From: Limnoperna fortunei
Lineage: Eukaryota; Mollusca; Bivalvia; Mytilida; Modiolidae
Reading direction: 5' to 3'
DNA length: 64,000 nt
NCBI GenBank assembly: GCA_944474755.1
Contig: OX104113.1
Location: 26,478,432-26,542,431 of the forward strand
Shown here: positions 11,901 to 22,000 of the stretch, in pieces
Layout: each line of letters opens with the position of its first letter
Position numbering within the stretch: the first letter of the stretch is position 1
Notes under the pieces: generated by a model
Told to the model about the DNA's origin: nothing
The model's input: only the letters and a program-made list of their open reading frames with translations
The model's database searches: none
Made by a program: the position numbers and the translations under genes

Positions 11901-14867
11901 TGAGTCATTATCTAAAATGTAAATGCCATTGACAATCTTCCAATTTGTCCAAAATGAAAGGTCAATTAGGGATTTTTTGGGAAAAATAAGTCAAGGTAAT
12001 AATTTTTCATTTAGATCCTAAAATAAATAATGCCTAAGGCTAAATGACCTTATCAAACAATATTAAGACAGGTAACATACAGAAATTAGTTACATAAAAT
12101 ATTTTTCTTTTTTGTGTATATGTATATTCTGGATCCAGTTTTTAAGCAGTAGGCACAGGGCTCACCACACTGGGCGAAGTGGGCGACAAAGTCGCCCTTC
12201 TAGGACCTGAAGTCGCCCTAAGGCGCCTCAAAAGCGAAGTCGAAGTCGCCCTGTCATTTCCCTTAAGTCGCCCGATGGTTCGCATAAGAATACTTGTAAA
12301 TATGGTCCAAATACTTCACCCTGACTACTAATTTATCAGTAAATGTATAATGCCAATAAAAAACGGCAAGCAATATGCGTATTTAACATATTTTCAAACT
12401 ATTAATGTCTTTGAAATGTATTACGCGCCTTTTGTTTATTTACTGGATGTGACTAATTACTTGAAATGAACAACGAAGAAAAGTAATGTACAATGGCCCA
12501 TATTGAAAAATCGTAATATTTTTTATAAACAAACACTTTTAATTGGTTTCAAACTTCAGTTCTTTCAAAGAGTATTGTACTTTAACAATTTTCTTTGATA
12601 AGTATTTGGGCTTCACTTGAAAGAATAAAGATGTATAGTAATTATTGACATCATGATAAGTTCTTTAGATGGGTGTCCCATGAAGCAATTTGGATCAGCA
12701 CAACTTTGATTATTGATAAAGGTTATGTGCTGTTTTATATGGCATACCATGAATAATAATGAAGAAGAAAGAAAAAAACTGAATCTAAGTGTGTTATGGT
12801 TTTAAAACACAAGAGAAATAATCCAGGAAATTGATGTAAATAATGAAAAATGTATGTAACTACTGCGAAATTAATTATTTGTACCAGGGGTCACCACACT
12901 CTAAAAAAGTAGGGAGAAGTGACTTCTCCCTGGCAGCAAAACAGGGAGAAGTCAGGCCCTGATAGGGAGACTTCAGGAGACACTAGGGAGAAGTCAGGGG
13001 GACCGTACAAATAAGTAATTTCGCAGTAGTTACATACATTTTTCATTATTTACATCAATTTCCAGGATTATTTCTCTTGTGTTTTAAAACCATAACACAC
13101 TTAGATTCAGTTTTTTCTTTCTTTTTCATTATTATTCATGGTATGCAATATCAAACAGCACATAACCTTTATCATTTATCAAAGTTGTACTGATCCAAAT
13201 TGCTTCACAGGGACACCCATCTACAGAACTTATCATGATGTCAATAATTACTATACATCTTTATTCTTTCAAGTAAAGCTCAAATACTTATCAAAGAAAA
13301 TTGTTAAAGTACATTCTCTTTGAAAGAACTGAAGTTTGAAACCAATTAAAAGTGTTTGTTTATCAAAAATATTACGATTTTTAATTATGGGCCGTTGTAC
13401 ATTACTTTTCTTCGTAGTTCACTTCCGGTAATTAGTCACATCCGGTAAATAAACAAATGGCGCGTAATACATTTGAAAGACGTAAATCGTTTGAAAATAT
13501 GTTAAATACGCATATTGTTTGCCGTTTTTTATTGGAATTACACATTCACTGATAAATTGGTAGTCAGAGTGAAGTATTTGGACCAGATTTACAAGTATCT
13601 TATGCGAACCATCGGGCGACTTAAGGGAAATGACAGGGCGACTTCGACTTCGCTTTTGAGGCGCCTTAGGGCGACTTCAGGTCCTAGTGGGGCGACTTTG
13701 TCGCCCACTTCGCCCAGTGTGGTGAGCCCTGTTGTACTGTCCCCTGACTTCTCCCTAGTGTCTCCTGAAGTCTCCCTATCAGGGCCTGACTTCTCCCTGT
13801 TTGGCTGCCAGGGAGAAGTCACTTCTCCCTACTTTTTTAGAGTGTGGTGACCCCTGAGGCATATCTAATTTCCGGACATGTCGGATTATACTAAATTGGA
13901 AGATATATTTAAATGTGATGTATGACATGCTTTATAAATAGTACTTACAAAATGTACAAGCTTTAGATACAGATGAAATTTGTTATACGAAAAGTCATTG
14001 TGTTTGTGCAGTAGATTGTTTTGCCTGAAAAATGCTTACCCTGTTTGGTCGAGTTTAAGACATGGTCCTTTTGTAAATCCAAAGATGTGCAAATTGAATT
14101 CAACTATGATTTTCCACAGTTAGAGTTTTACAATACTGCAGTTTTTTTTTTTATTTTGGTAGGGCAATTTTCTACCTAAATTAGAACAGAAGTGTAAGCT
14201 AGGATATCAGGCAATTGTGTTTTTGAAACTTTTTGGAAAATGTTGTTTGCTGTTGAGGTGGTAAAAGGCTCATGATATGTCTGAATACCATTTAAAGTTT
14301 TGAAAGCTGATGAATTTTGTAAACGCAAGGTCTGTTCAGGAACAAAAATGACTACCTACAATGTTCAATTATTGTAGTAGAAGTCCAGTAGGATCTGTGA
14401 TGTGTAAACAACTAAGGAATAGTATGAAATATGGACTGGGCAAAGCAAACATTGAGCGCACGGAGTGTGACTCATAGTATAATATATAACTAAGAGTAAG
14501 AGCCAGCAACATGTACTGTGACAAAACTTTAAAAATGTCAAGTATGCGTAAAAATAATAAAATTATCCACATTTACATGCATCATATGATTCTGTATAAT
14601 TAACAAGGATGCACGCATTTATACATTATAAAACAGGTCCGAACTTGGTACCCATTCTACAAAAATTCCATTCTCCTGACCTGACTGGACATCGTCGGGA
14701 GCCTTACTTTCATCGACATATCTTACCGGGCGCAGTTCGCTTATTTCGTTGAAACTCAAATACGATAAGACTGTCTCTAAAATTTCTTCTGGGATTGATA
14801 ATATTGTGATAGTATGACATGGTTCTGCAACATTTTCGTTGCAAATTTCTGATTTTGCTTCAGCCAT
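8446..14867 (-). CDS. FBXO28: F-box only protein 28 (FBXO28), spliced gene
   Basis: FBXO28 is a substrate-recognition subunit of SCF (Skp1-Cullin1-F-box) ubiquitin ligases, mainly nuclear. Coding exons on the minus strand are 14867-14727 (141 nt), 11873-11625 (249 nt), 10364-10148 (217 nt) and 8918-8446 (473 nt). All are bounded by GT/AG, the phases are compatible, and together they give 359 residues against about 368 in vertebrates. Exon 1 starts MAEAK and carries the F-box (SIPEEILETVLSYLSFNEIS). Exon 2 has the hallmark QLPRRESERRN, then LARHVDILSAIETRLSLL and CCFIPGK. Exon 3 has RAHEFLQELRDISSMAMEHF. Exon 4 is a long coiled coil ending in a basic tail (SKRQKT). An in-frame upstream ATG at 14936 exists, but MAEAK fits the family better. 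A further phase 0-0 exon may lie at 11150-10959. Intron 1 holds the interlocked foldback element. Confidence 0.93.
9455..9590 (+). repeat. Dispersed repeat R3, partial copy (intron 3 of FBXO28)
   Basis: The stretch from tattatgaccggacaac through gtgggtcgagcactggga and atggtcccag matches the right part of the R3 copies at 17215-17595 and 43037-43606. Confidence 0.55.
9865..10022 (-). repeat. tRNA-derived SINE copy (minus orientation)
   Basis: On the reverse strand it starts ggggcctagga, then gtgtggttaaggtag (box A region) and gggttcgattctcactgc (box B), followed by the body acttgactgctatcttaattg shared with the other SINE copies in this window. It lies within FBXO28 intron 3. Confidence 0.7.
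10148..10364 (-). CDS. FBXO28: FBXO28 coding exon 3
   Basis: Acceptor ttaacag|GTATTG, donor CCAG|GTATCA; 217 nt, ending in phase 1. It encodes VLDELLKILKA, then the conserved RAHEFLQELRDISSMAMEHF, then a proline/serine-rich stretch. Confidence 0.93.
10959..11150 (-). CDS. FBXO28: Possible extra, perhaps alternative, FBXO28 exon
   Basis: A 192-nt open segment (64 codons) lies in intron 2 on the gene's strand. It has a good donor (TTTAAG|GTAGGC) and a possible acceptor after ttctttttt...AAAG, and it keeps phase 0-0, so inclusion or skipping would not disturb the frame. The peptide (EYIMAHAVLELLAEV, then APLTVKSGNVSLEQIELYHT) looks protein-like but is absent from the vertebrate FBXO28 I know. 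The acceptor is ambiguous because an upstream AG would shift the frame. Confidence 0.4.
11625..11873 (-). CDS. FBXO28: FBXO28 coding exon 2
   Basis: 83 codons between the acceptor tgtacag|GTTTGT and the donor GGAAAG|GTAAAC, phase 0 at both ends. It carries the most conserved FBXO28 block, QLPRRESERRN through CCFIPGK. Confidence 0.95.
12156..12884 (+). repeat. Foldback arm A
   Basis: Left long arm. It opens with a G/C-rich block of gggcgaagtgggcgac and aagtcgccc motifs, then about 560 bp of AT-rich sequence. It is matched inversely by 13005-13731 with scattered substitutions. Confidence 0.88.
13005..13731 (-). repeat. Foldback arm A' (inverse of A)
   Basis: Starts gtacaaataagtaatttcgc and ends agtgtggtgagccctg, the reverse complement of arm A. 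By eye roughly nine in ten bases match, so the arms have diverged somewhat since they formed. Confidence 0.88.
14027..14372 (+). repeat. Dispersed repeat D2, long copy
   Basis: Shares a run of ordered motifs with 47630-48010: tgtgcaaattgaattcaac, gattttccaca, gcaattttct, gaaactttttgga, gttgaggtgg, aataccattta-like, aaggtctgttcaggaacaaaaa. It lies in FBXO28 intron 1, downstream (in plus coordinates) of the foldback unit. Confidence 0.65.
14727..14867 (-). CDS. FBXO28: FBXO28 coding exon 1 (F-box)
   Basis: 47 codons from the ATG at 14867 to the donor CCCG|GTAAGA. It contains the start of the F-box and ends in phase 0 after ISELRP, which joins VCQQ in exon 2; vertebrates have LRLVCKRM at this point. 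Confidence 0.9.
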
Positions 14868-15607
14868 TTCAACCCAGACAATTCTAATATTCAAAACCGA
14901 ATAGGAAAAGATCTGAATCAAAGACGGAACTTTCAAAGAATAAACATTCCTTATTAACCTTTAAACTCGGACAAGTATACCTAACAAATAACGAACATGT
15001 TGGATTATAACATTTATTTTTTTATTTGTATTACAGGTGGAGTGTCTCACTGTTAATTGTGGAGTATGTCGTAACTGAGGAAATAGCCCAATACAATTAC
15101 AGCCACTAAATACAAGATTATGTAAATAGTTTTAACCTATATAGCTAATTTTTCTTTAAAAAAATAATCACAGTTAAATTTATCACTGTAAACTAGAATT
15201 TTACTTTTTACATAAATTACTTCTTAAATTTGTAAATTTGTATATAGGCATGCGTAGAAAAATGACAGTTTCTTCATTCAGTTGAAGTTGGTCATCAGAC
15301 AGGATCAGACAGTAGAAGTAGAAGGAAAGCAGAAGAAATAAAGAATGCGGTGTTGCTTGGTTGCATGTTTCTCGATCAGGCTCAAAAACTTATGTCCAAA
15401 TACACAGCAAAGCTTTCGCTTCTTAATTTGTTTTTTGTTCCTTTTTACTGTTTTGATTTTGGTTTATGTGTTGTATGTCTGTTTTGTGTTGTTGTCTCAT
15501 ATTTTGTTACACCATGATATCTTCTATCACTTTTTTTCTGAATACACAATACATGTAATAAATATTTTACGAAAGTCCATTAGGCTCATTTTGGTGGACT
15601 AAATGAC

Positions 15608-15668
15608 GAGTAACTTTCGCGTAATAACGCGTAACTTTCGCGTAATAACGCGTAACTTTCGCGTTATA
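15608..15668. repeat. CpG-bearing 22-bp tandem repeat
   Basis: gtaactttcgcgtaataacg is repeated about 2.6 times with a 22-bp period. Each unit carries TTCGCG and ACGCG, so CpGs cluster in an otherwise AT-rich region. Confidence 0.85.
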
Positions 15669-15859
15669 ATCCTGCATTATCAAAATACATGCGAATGTCA
15701 GCTAAAAAAAACCCGGAAACCCTCTCAAGTACCATAGAAATATACTGTAAAATCGTTTTTGTCCGAGGGTCTACGCCCCCCTCTGCCCCCACCAAGGCCT
15801 TTCTTAGGACCCACTGGAGACTTTTAGCGGTCCCCATACCCCTTGGCGGGTGCAAGTCA

Positions 15860-15965
15860 AATCGGCACCTACACAAAATGTCAATTTGGCACCTGGTACT
15901 AGTAAATTCGGCACCTCGGAAGAGTTTAATCGGCATCAGCTTCGGAACCAAAAACGGCACCTGTT
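15860..15965. repeat. Irregular GGCACCT repeats
   Basis: aatcGGCACCT, aattTGGCACCT, attcGGCACCT and aacGGCACCT occur at irregular spacing, with one diverged GGCATC copy among them. Function unknown. Confidence 0.5.
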
Positions 15966-16751
15966 ATATTATTTACTTCTTACAATGAAATGGTTTAAAA
16001 GGCAAATCTCAATGAAGTCTTGAAATAATAATTTAAAATAAAATAATTATATGTTGATTGGAGATTCTTTGAAATTTACAACTGTAGTTATCTTGATAGT
16101 CGCATGTGTTACTGTTATAATAGAGAGCGATAGACATTGAAATTAATTTATATTTATAAAATTATATCATTTGTTGTTGTAGTAATGACTCTTAAAAGGT
16201 GTTATGTCTTTATCTTAGTTGATTTTTAAATTAAGATTGAAAGGCCCAAACCCAAGAGGTCTAATAATTGAGAAATTAGAGAAAAATGGAAAATAATGTA
16301 AAGGGGATATCATCCCAATAACATTTATTACCCTTTTGAAAACATTTTTGTGTTTCCAGATGCACTGACAAAAATAAATAACGTATATTATCTTTGATAA
16401 AAAAGATTGGAGTTCCTTTCTTCCGATTCATAAATAATTGTATAATGTTATATAACTTTATTACATGATGACTTTTTCTTTTATTTCGCCCTTGGCGAAG
16501 TTATCAGGAATTCTAACAAAAATATGTTGGCAAGTATGTTATTAAGTTTAGAGTCCAGCACAATTCTCCAACTCAAAACATCATTGTTGATAATGTTTTA
16601 ACGGACTCACAAAAAGAATATAAAGAAGACATTGTCCACATAATTGACTTTGAATTGGTACATATTTGTCTATAGTGGGTACATATTCCACATAGATTCT
16701 ACATTTTTATGTCAAAAATAAATGTTTAACACTCCTTTAAAAATTATTTTT

Positions 16752-16836
16752 AAACCCCCGACCTGCGGAAGGAAAACTGGCAATCATTGTCAATTAATAA
16801 GATTGGAGTCGAGTACACCTAGTTTTAAAATGTAGA
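16752..16836 (-). repeat. SINE body fragment
   Basis: cccccgacctgcggaaggaa, aactggcaatca, gattggagtcgagtacacc match the body of the minus-strand SINE at 62033-62243; the tRNA-like head is missing. Confidence 0.5.
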
Positions 16837-17214
16837 GTTAGATTCATATCACCGACACTAAATCTTTAGGTTATAACCTATTTTGTAGAACAGACAACAA
16901 AGAAAAAATCGAATAAAGAATAACAACAATTGTGATTTTCGTTGTGTGGATAGCATCATATCTCAATGCAATGATTCAATGACAATGATTGTGTCGTCAT
17001 ATTGACATAGGTTATGCTCAGTTTGTGGTTAATGCTATGTTAAGAAATAATAGTTTAGCTATAAATTGGGTACAGATGTCACTGGGGGAACCTGTAGTAT
17101 TCCTTGAGAATTCCCGACCCATTGTAAAGAAATTTTGGGGTGAAGAACAAAGCCTAAAGTCAGATTCGAACTCACTACACGAGTGTTAATTTTTTTGCCG
17201 ACATTATTTAAATG

Positions 17215-17595
17215 TTGATAGATAGATAGATCAATTGATTGGATGCTGGCTTTAGCGAGCAATATTTCAGCTATATTCAGGACCAGAACAAGTTAACAAA
17301 CAGTAAATCAATGGAAAAAGCGTGGGATGGGAAACAGGAAACAAAATTTTAACTGTCACTATAGAAGTATGGGTTATTGGGTAGGGGCAGATAATTTAGT
17401 CTTTCGACATCTAAAAGGAGGTCTTTATCGTACAAGGAGCGTTCTATACTCTCCAAATACTTCACCTACTACTGTCTGCGGCCATGCTTTCCGTATTATG
17501 ACCGAACAGCCCTACAATTAGAGGGTCTCTTCTATCAGACTCCCCGGGACGCACTGGACTGCTCAGCAAGTCGAGTACTGTATGGTTCCAGAATG
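17215..17595 (+). repeat. Dispersed repeat R3, copy 2
   Basis: Begins ttgattggatgctgg with gcaatatttcagctatattc, a motif resembling the inverse of molluscan SINE tails. It runs through agaacaagttaacaaacag, gtctttatcgtacaaggagc and ttccgtattatgacc to ccccgggacgcactgg. The copy at 43037-43606 has the same order of motifs. No open frame is conserved. Confidence 0.7.
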
Positions 17596-18976
17596 TTGAT
17601 ATTCTGTGAATTGATCTCTACTATGTCTCACTTGTAATAATGTCTTTTCTTATACAATACAGGAAACGATTTCCGTTCCGGACTACCTGGTTTTACTTCC
17701 GAGTTTTAGGAGTTCCTGTTTTCTTTAAATTTAGTTTTATATTCTTGACAGAGTAATTTTGCGAGTCTCAATAATTAAGTTAGGCGGGTAACCTTATTTA
17801 CCTTCGTTTTGTTAGTATAATTAAAGCCTCTTTGCATCTTTGTTTAGGCGAGAAGTAAACAAGACTGGATTAAGTGCAGTTTAATTTTGCCTTCCTAGCC
17901 CGCTTCAGTACGTGTTGTTCCGAGTAGAAATATCGGATTTTGGCGTCACAGGATAAAAGTGATGTCTTAACATTGTCAGGAAATATCAATTTTGCTTGTT
18001 TATAGCCACGAAACCAGAAAAACTCAACAGAAGTTTCTTTCCTTCTGTTTCCGAAAAGCTTTTGTAATTAAATTTTAAACATTGGCTCTTGTAGACACGA
18101 TTTTTTCAAACTAATTGAAAGCTTCAAACAAATACACTATTCTGTTGCAATAAACGGCACATGGGTCACGTTAGGTCAACCTTTTATGCGAAATTGTGGC
18201 CAAAGAATAATTTGCATCTAAATATATAACTTAAACTGCCTTATTTCTCAAAAGGAAAGATGGCTTCGGTTTGTTTATTTGATGTTTATTTGAAATCCGT
18301 TAATAGTAATGAAGTTCACAACATAGTATAAGTTGCACAAATTTTTAAACAATATAATTTTTAATAAATTAGTGTTTCTAACAGGCTAATATTTCTACCA
18401 TGCAGCTCTGATGATTGCAAATGACTACAGCATTTTTTATATCTGGAATATTTAAAAACATGCACTTATGTGTTTTGTGATATAACATAAAAAACTGTCT
18501 CTGTATTTTTAGAGAAATCATTTGCGAACATATTATCAATAGTTATATGTTCCAGTAAATGTATTAAAAGCACTGTGACTTAAGTTACAAAGTTTTGCTC
18601 AAAGTGGGTATAAAACGAAATAAATATTTTTTTGCATTTTTTATCTGTAATAAAACAAATGTAAATGTATTATAGTAAATTCCGTTGTAACATATTGTGT
18701 GTGTAGTACATGTCATATATTTGTTAATTACATATATATAATAAAATTTTAAGGACTGTAATACAGAAACAAATTTCAAATGGTTCACTAGATAAACTCA
18801 ATGTCCTGGCTGTTAAACCATTTTCCTATAACATAATTGTACATGTAGCTTATATCCACAATGCAATTCGGTTATCTGCTGAAATGTGGCATAAAACTGA
18901 ATCAGTCATTTTCTTAAAACAGAAACACTGTATTATGAAGCACTGTGAGATGTCTAGATGGATACAAGAATAAAAT
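17596..18976. other. Intergenic stretch and reductase 3' side
   Basis: No gene recognised. The part just below 18977 should hold the 3' untranslated region of the minus-strand reductase gene. Confidence 0.4.
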
Positions 18977-19043
18977 CTACAGAATGAATGGAATAATAGC
19001 CTTTCTGTTCTTAGGATAATCTTCAAACTTCTGTAAATACCAC
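18977..19043 (-). CDS. SRD5A1: SRD5A1-like last coding exon
   Basis: 67 nt after acceptor tttacag|GTGGTA. Encodes WYLQKFEDYPKNRKAIIPF and ends Ile-Leu-stop (TAG at 18979-18977), matching the family C terminus in length and sequence. Confidence 0.94.
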
Positions 19044-22000
19044 CTGTAAATAAAAATGTAATATGTAAGCTGTATAATTATTTTGTAAGAATCTACATAT
19101 TATTAATCAGTGGCGGATCCAGGGGTGGGCGTAAGGGACGTACACCCCCCCCCCTTTTAAGAAAAAGGAAAGGGAAAAAAAGAGAACAGGGAGAGTAACT
19201 ACCAGCGCCAAAGGCAAAAATGTAATCCCAACTCGTCCTCGCCATAAATTAATGCATTAACGGTATACTAATTCGTTTATTATGATATCTCTGTTGTATA
19301 CTGTACCAAATAAAGGTTACTGAACACTATAAAAACCTTGTGTTAAATAAATTCATTTTGATGCTTGAAAATTGCGAGAATGCAGGATTTTGCACCATTT
19401 GTTCGTGAGCTTCTGGTGGGCTTAACCCCAGACCCCCTGCTGTAAATGCGCCTCTGCGAGGCGCGGGAAGACCATTTCGTGGCCCTCCTTTTTCGATGTC
19501 CCCTTTTTACGCCCCCCCTTTTGAAAATCCTGTATCCGCCCCTGTTAATGTACCTCTTAAGGACCAACAAATGGCAACACTAGCATATATAAACAAGCAA
19601 ATGACTGCACATATACTAGGGATAAAACACAACACAAAATCAATTGCAACGTAAACTATGGAATGATATTGGTTGCAAAAATTCAATAATTTCATTTATA
19701 TTCAATTTTTTATATTTAATTGGTATAATTTTTTAGTTTATATGGCATATTTTTGTGTTTAAATGCAATAATGTTCATTTATATTGGTAAATTTGTCTTT
19801 TTATTGCTATATTTTCCATTCAATTGGTACAATGTTTCATTTATATCCTATATATTTCATTTATATGCAAATAAATAAATTTTGCGATAATACTGACTTT
19901 TGATTGGCTGGAAAATATTTTATATCAGAGGATGGAAAACAAATTTTATCGTCATGGAGACACGCGCCATTTAGCGTCATATATTACTCCACGGGAAACT
20001 AACAGTTTTTGTGTTGATTTCTTTTTCCAAAAATGTCCAGTTACAAAAATAAAATTTTCGAGTTTATTCTATTGTCCGCGGATTATACAATGTGCAAAAC
20101 GGTAATTTTGTTATCCTTCGATGAAGAAAATATTTTTGTAGTTAATCCTTAATAAATTTTATTCAATTGGTATAATTGTTCATTTATATGCGATATTTTT
20201 TTATTTACATGCAATAAATGTCATTCAATTGGTATTGTTTTTCATTTATATGCGATCGTTTTTTTTTCATTCATATACTATAATTGCATGCTAGGAAATA
20301 GTTTTGACGTCACTTGGTTAAATTTGCCACACAGTTTGTGATTAAGTTTTAAACCAAAACACGCAGAATAACTTTAAATTCGTGCAATTTCGGCTTAAAA
20401 CTTGAAGACATTCTGCGCTGAATACAGTAACACTAAGGCGGCATATTTATACAACATAAACATCGCTTCAAATTTGTGCTCGACTAAAGTCTTAACTGAG
20501 AAAGATCAATGATTTTCTTCAGAAGTCTTTCGCAATTAAAAATAAACGAGAGGCAAAAATATAACTAAAATTCCTAAAGTAGAGTAAAACGTCATTCCAT
20601 TAATCAAATCAACAATAATTATTGAATCTATTTACCAATTAATGTATTATGTTTTTATCGTGTAAAAGTGTTGGTTTCTTGTATTTGTATACCCGTTTTA
20701 CATTATAATTGCCGATGTTTCCCCCCCTTTTCATTGGATTGTCTTTTGAGGCCAATAATATGCAATCTACCTGTCTCGCTGTTTTAATAAAACTTACTTG
20801 TGATGTTGTAAGGCACGTGGTCCTATATTACTGGATGTAAAAACAGCGAATGCTAAACTAGGAAGAGAGGGACTCATTAGAAAGTATCCCCACCATTCCA
20901 ATATTTCTCCAAAGAAATTCGCTCCCGAGACGAAATTAAACATTCCTCCTAAAATATACATACAAATCAATGAGACCCAGTTTTAAAGTGGACAATGGCA
21001 CAGAAATATAAACTAATATAACAAATAAACAAAAAAATGGTATCTAATGGGACATTAAATGCTACCCCGCCACATTATTTTTAATAATCATGAAAACATT
21101 TTATTTATTTACAAATCAGGCTATAGGCACAGCTGAGCATGATAACAGTCCATCTCAGAAGACAATTTGTACATTGACCATGGACCTATATATAATAATA
21201 TCAGATTGGCCCAACTCAAGAACTACAAATTGGATTGTGCTGGAAACTTGATCTTAATTTTAACAGCTGTGCAAAGTTTTAACTAAATCCGTCTTTCAAG
21301 TAATGTTTTGAAAAATGCCATTTTTTACTATATTTTAATTGGCCATTCATACTTAAACACAGCAAAAGGGATCGTGTTGAAATCTGTGGACGAGTTTTCA
21401 AGTTATCGTCTAGAAACCACCAACTGATGACAAAAAATGAATTTCCCTGTCGAAAACTACAAATTTTATTGTGCTGAAAATCGAACATGATGTTTATTGT
21501 AGCTGTGTGGCGTGGTAAAGTTCGTTACACACAGTTAAGAACGTTTTGCAGCTTTCAAAAATAGTAGACGTATTGTAGCCGAACAATGAGCTATTTGATT
21601 TGTTTTTTGCTAACTTGTTCTTGTCAAGAATATCCGAAATACTCATTCGCTCCCTCCCTGCCTCCGTCACTCAACCACTCACTCACTAACTCACTTATGC
21701 TGTCATTCTTCATAATGTATGACTGAATGCGGAACATTAATACTCACCTCGTGGAATAACGTAACCAGTTTCTCCTGGTTTCCTTAAATTTCTCAAGATA
21801 TGGTCAGAATGAATATTTACAGCCATACCAGTAAAAAATAACACTAAACCTGAAGAAAAATGATGACAAAATGTCACTAGTAGTAGTAAGTAATTAACAG
21901 AAATAATTGTATGCATATGAATTACACGTTTGTGCTAGTATTTATATTTTTAATCAGTAAGAAACGAGATTGAAAAACTCGCTCTGTGCATTAATAAAAA

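Larger units (their letters stand above)
12156..13856. mobile_element. Foldback transposon with interlocked inverted repeats A-B-A'-B'
   Basis: A 1701-bp unit flanked by a perfect 5-bp direct repeat, aggca (12151-12155 and 13857-13861). It starts cagggctcaccacact and ends agtgtggtgacccctg, which are near-perfect inverse termini. Inside, segment A (12156-12884) is the inverse of A' (13005-13731), and segment B (12885-13004) is the inverse of B' (13732-13856). A and B both begin with cagggNtcaccacact. The order A-B-A'-B' is not a simple palindrome. B contains a perfect palindrome, agggagaagt/acttctccct (12911-12931). No transposase is encoded. The unit sits in FBXO28 intron 1, so the transcript could fold into a duplex of about 730 bp. 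Confidence 0.88.
14868..17214. other. FBXO28 upstream region and intergenic stretch
   Basis: It should contain the FBXO28 5' untranslated region and promoter just above 14867, but no core element could be assigned. The remainder is AT-rich noncoding DNA with the two small repeats at 15608-15668 and 15860-15965 and a SINE fragment at 16752-16836. Confidence 0.4.

Noticed and set aside
13515..13850. Open frames over the foldback G/C-rich arm
   Set aside because: Produced by repeated gggagaag/cttctccc and tcgccc motifs; low-complexity peptides without a domain.
19343..19695. Two minus-strand frames with GGYRIFKRGG/TGFSKGGA-like peptides
   Set aside because: They are translations of the MITE terminus and its C/G runs, a common artefact of such elements.
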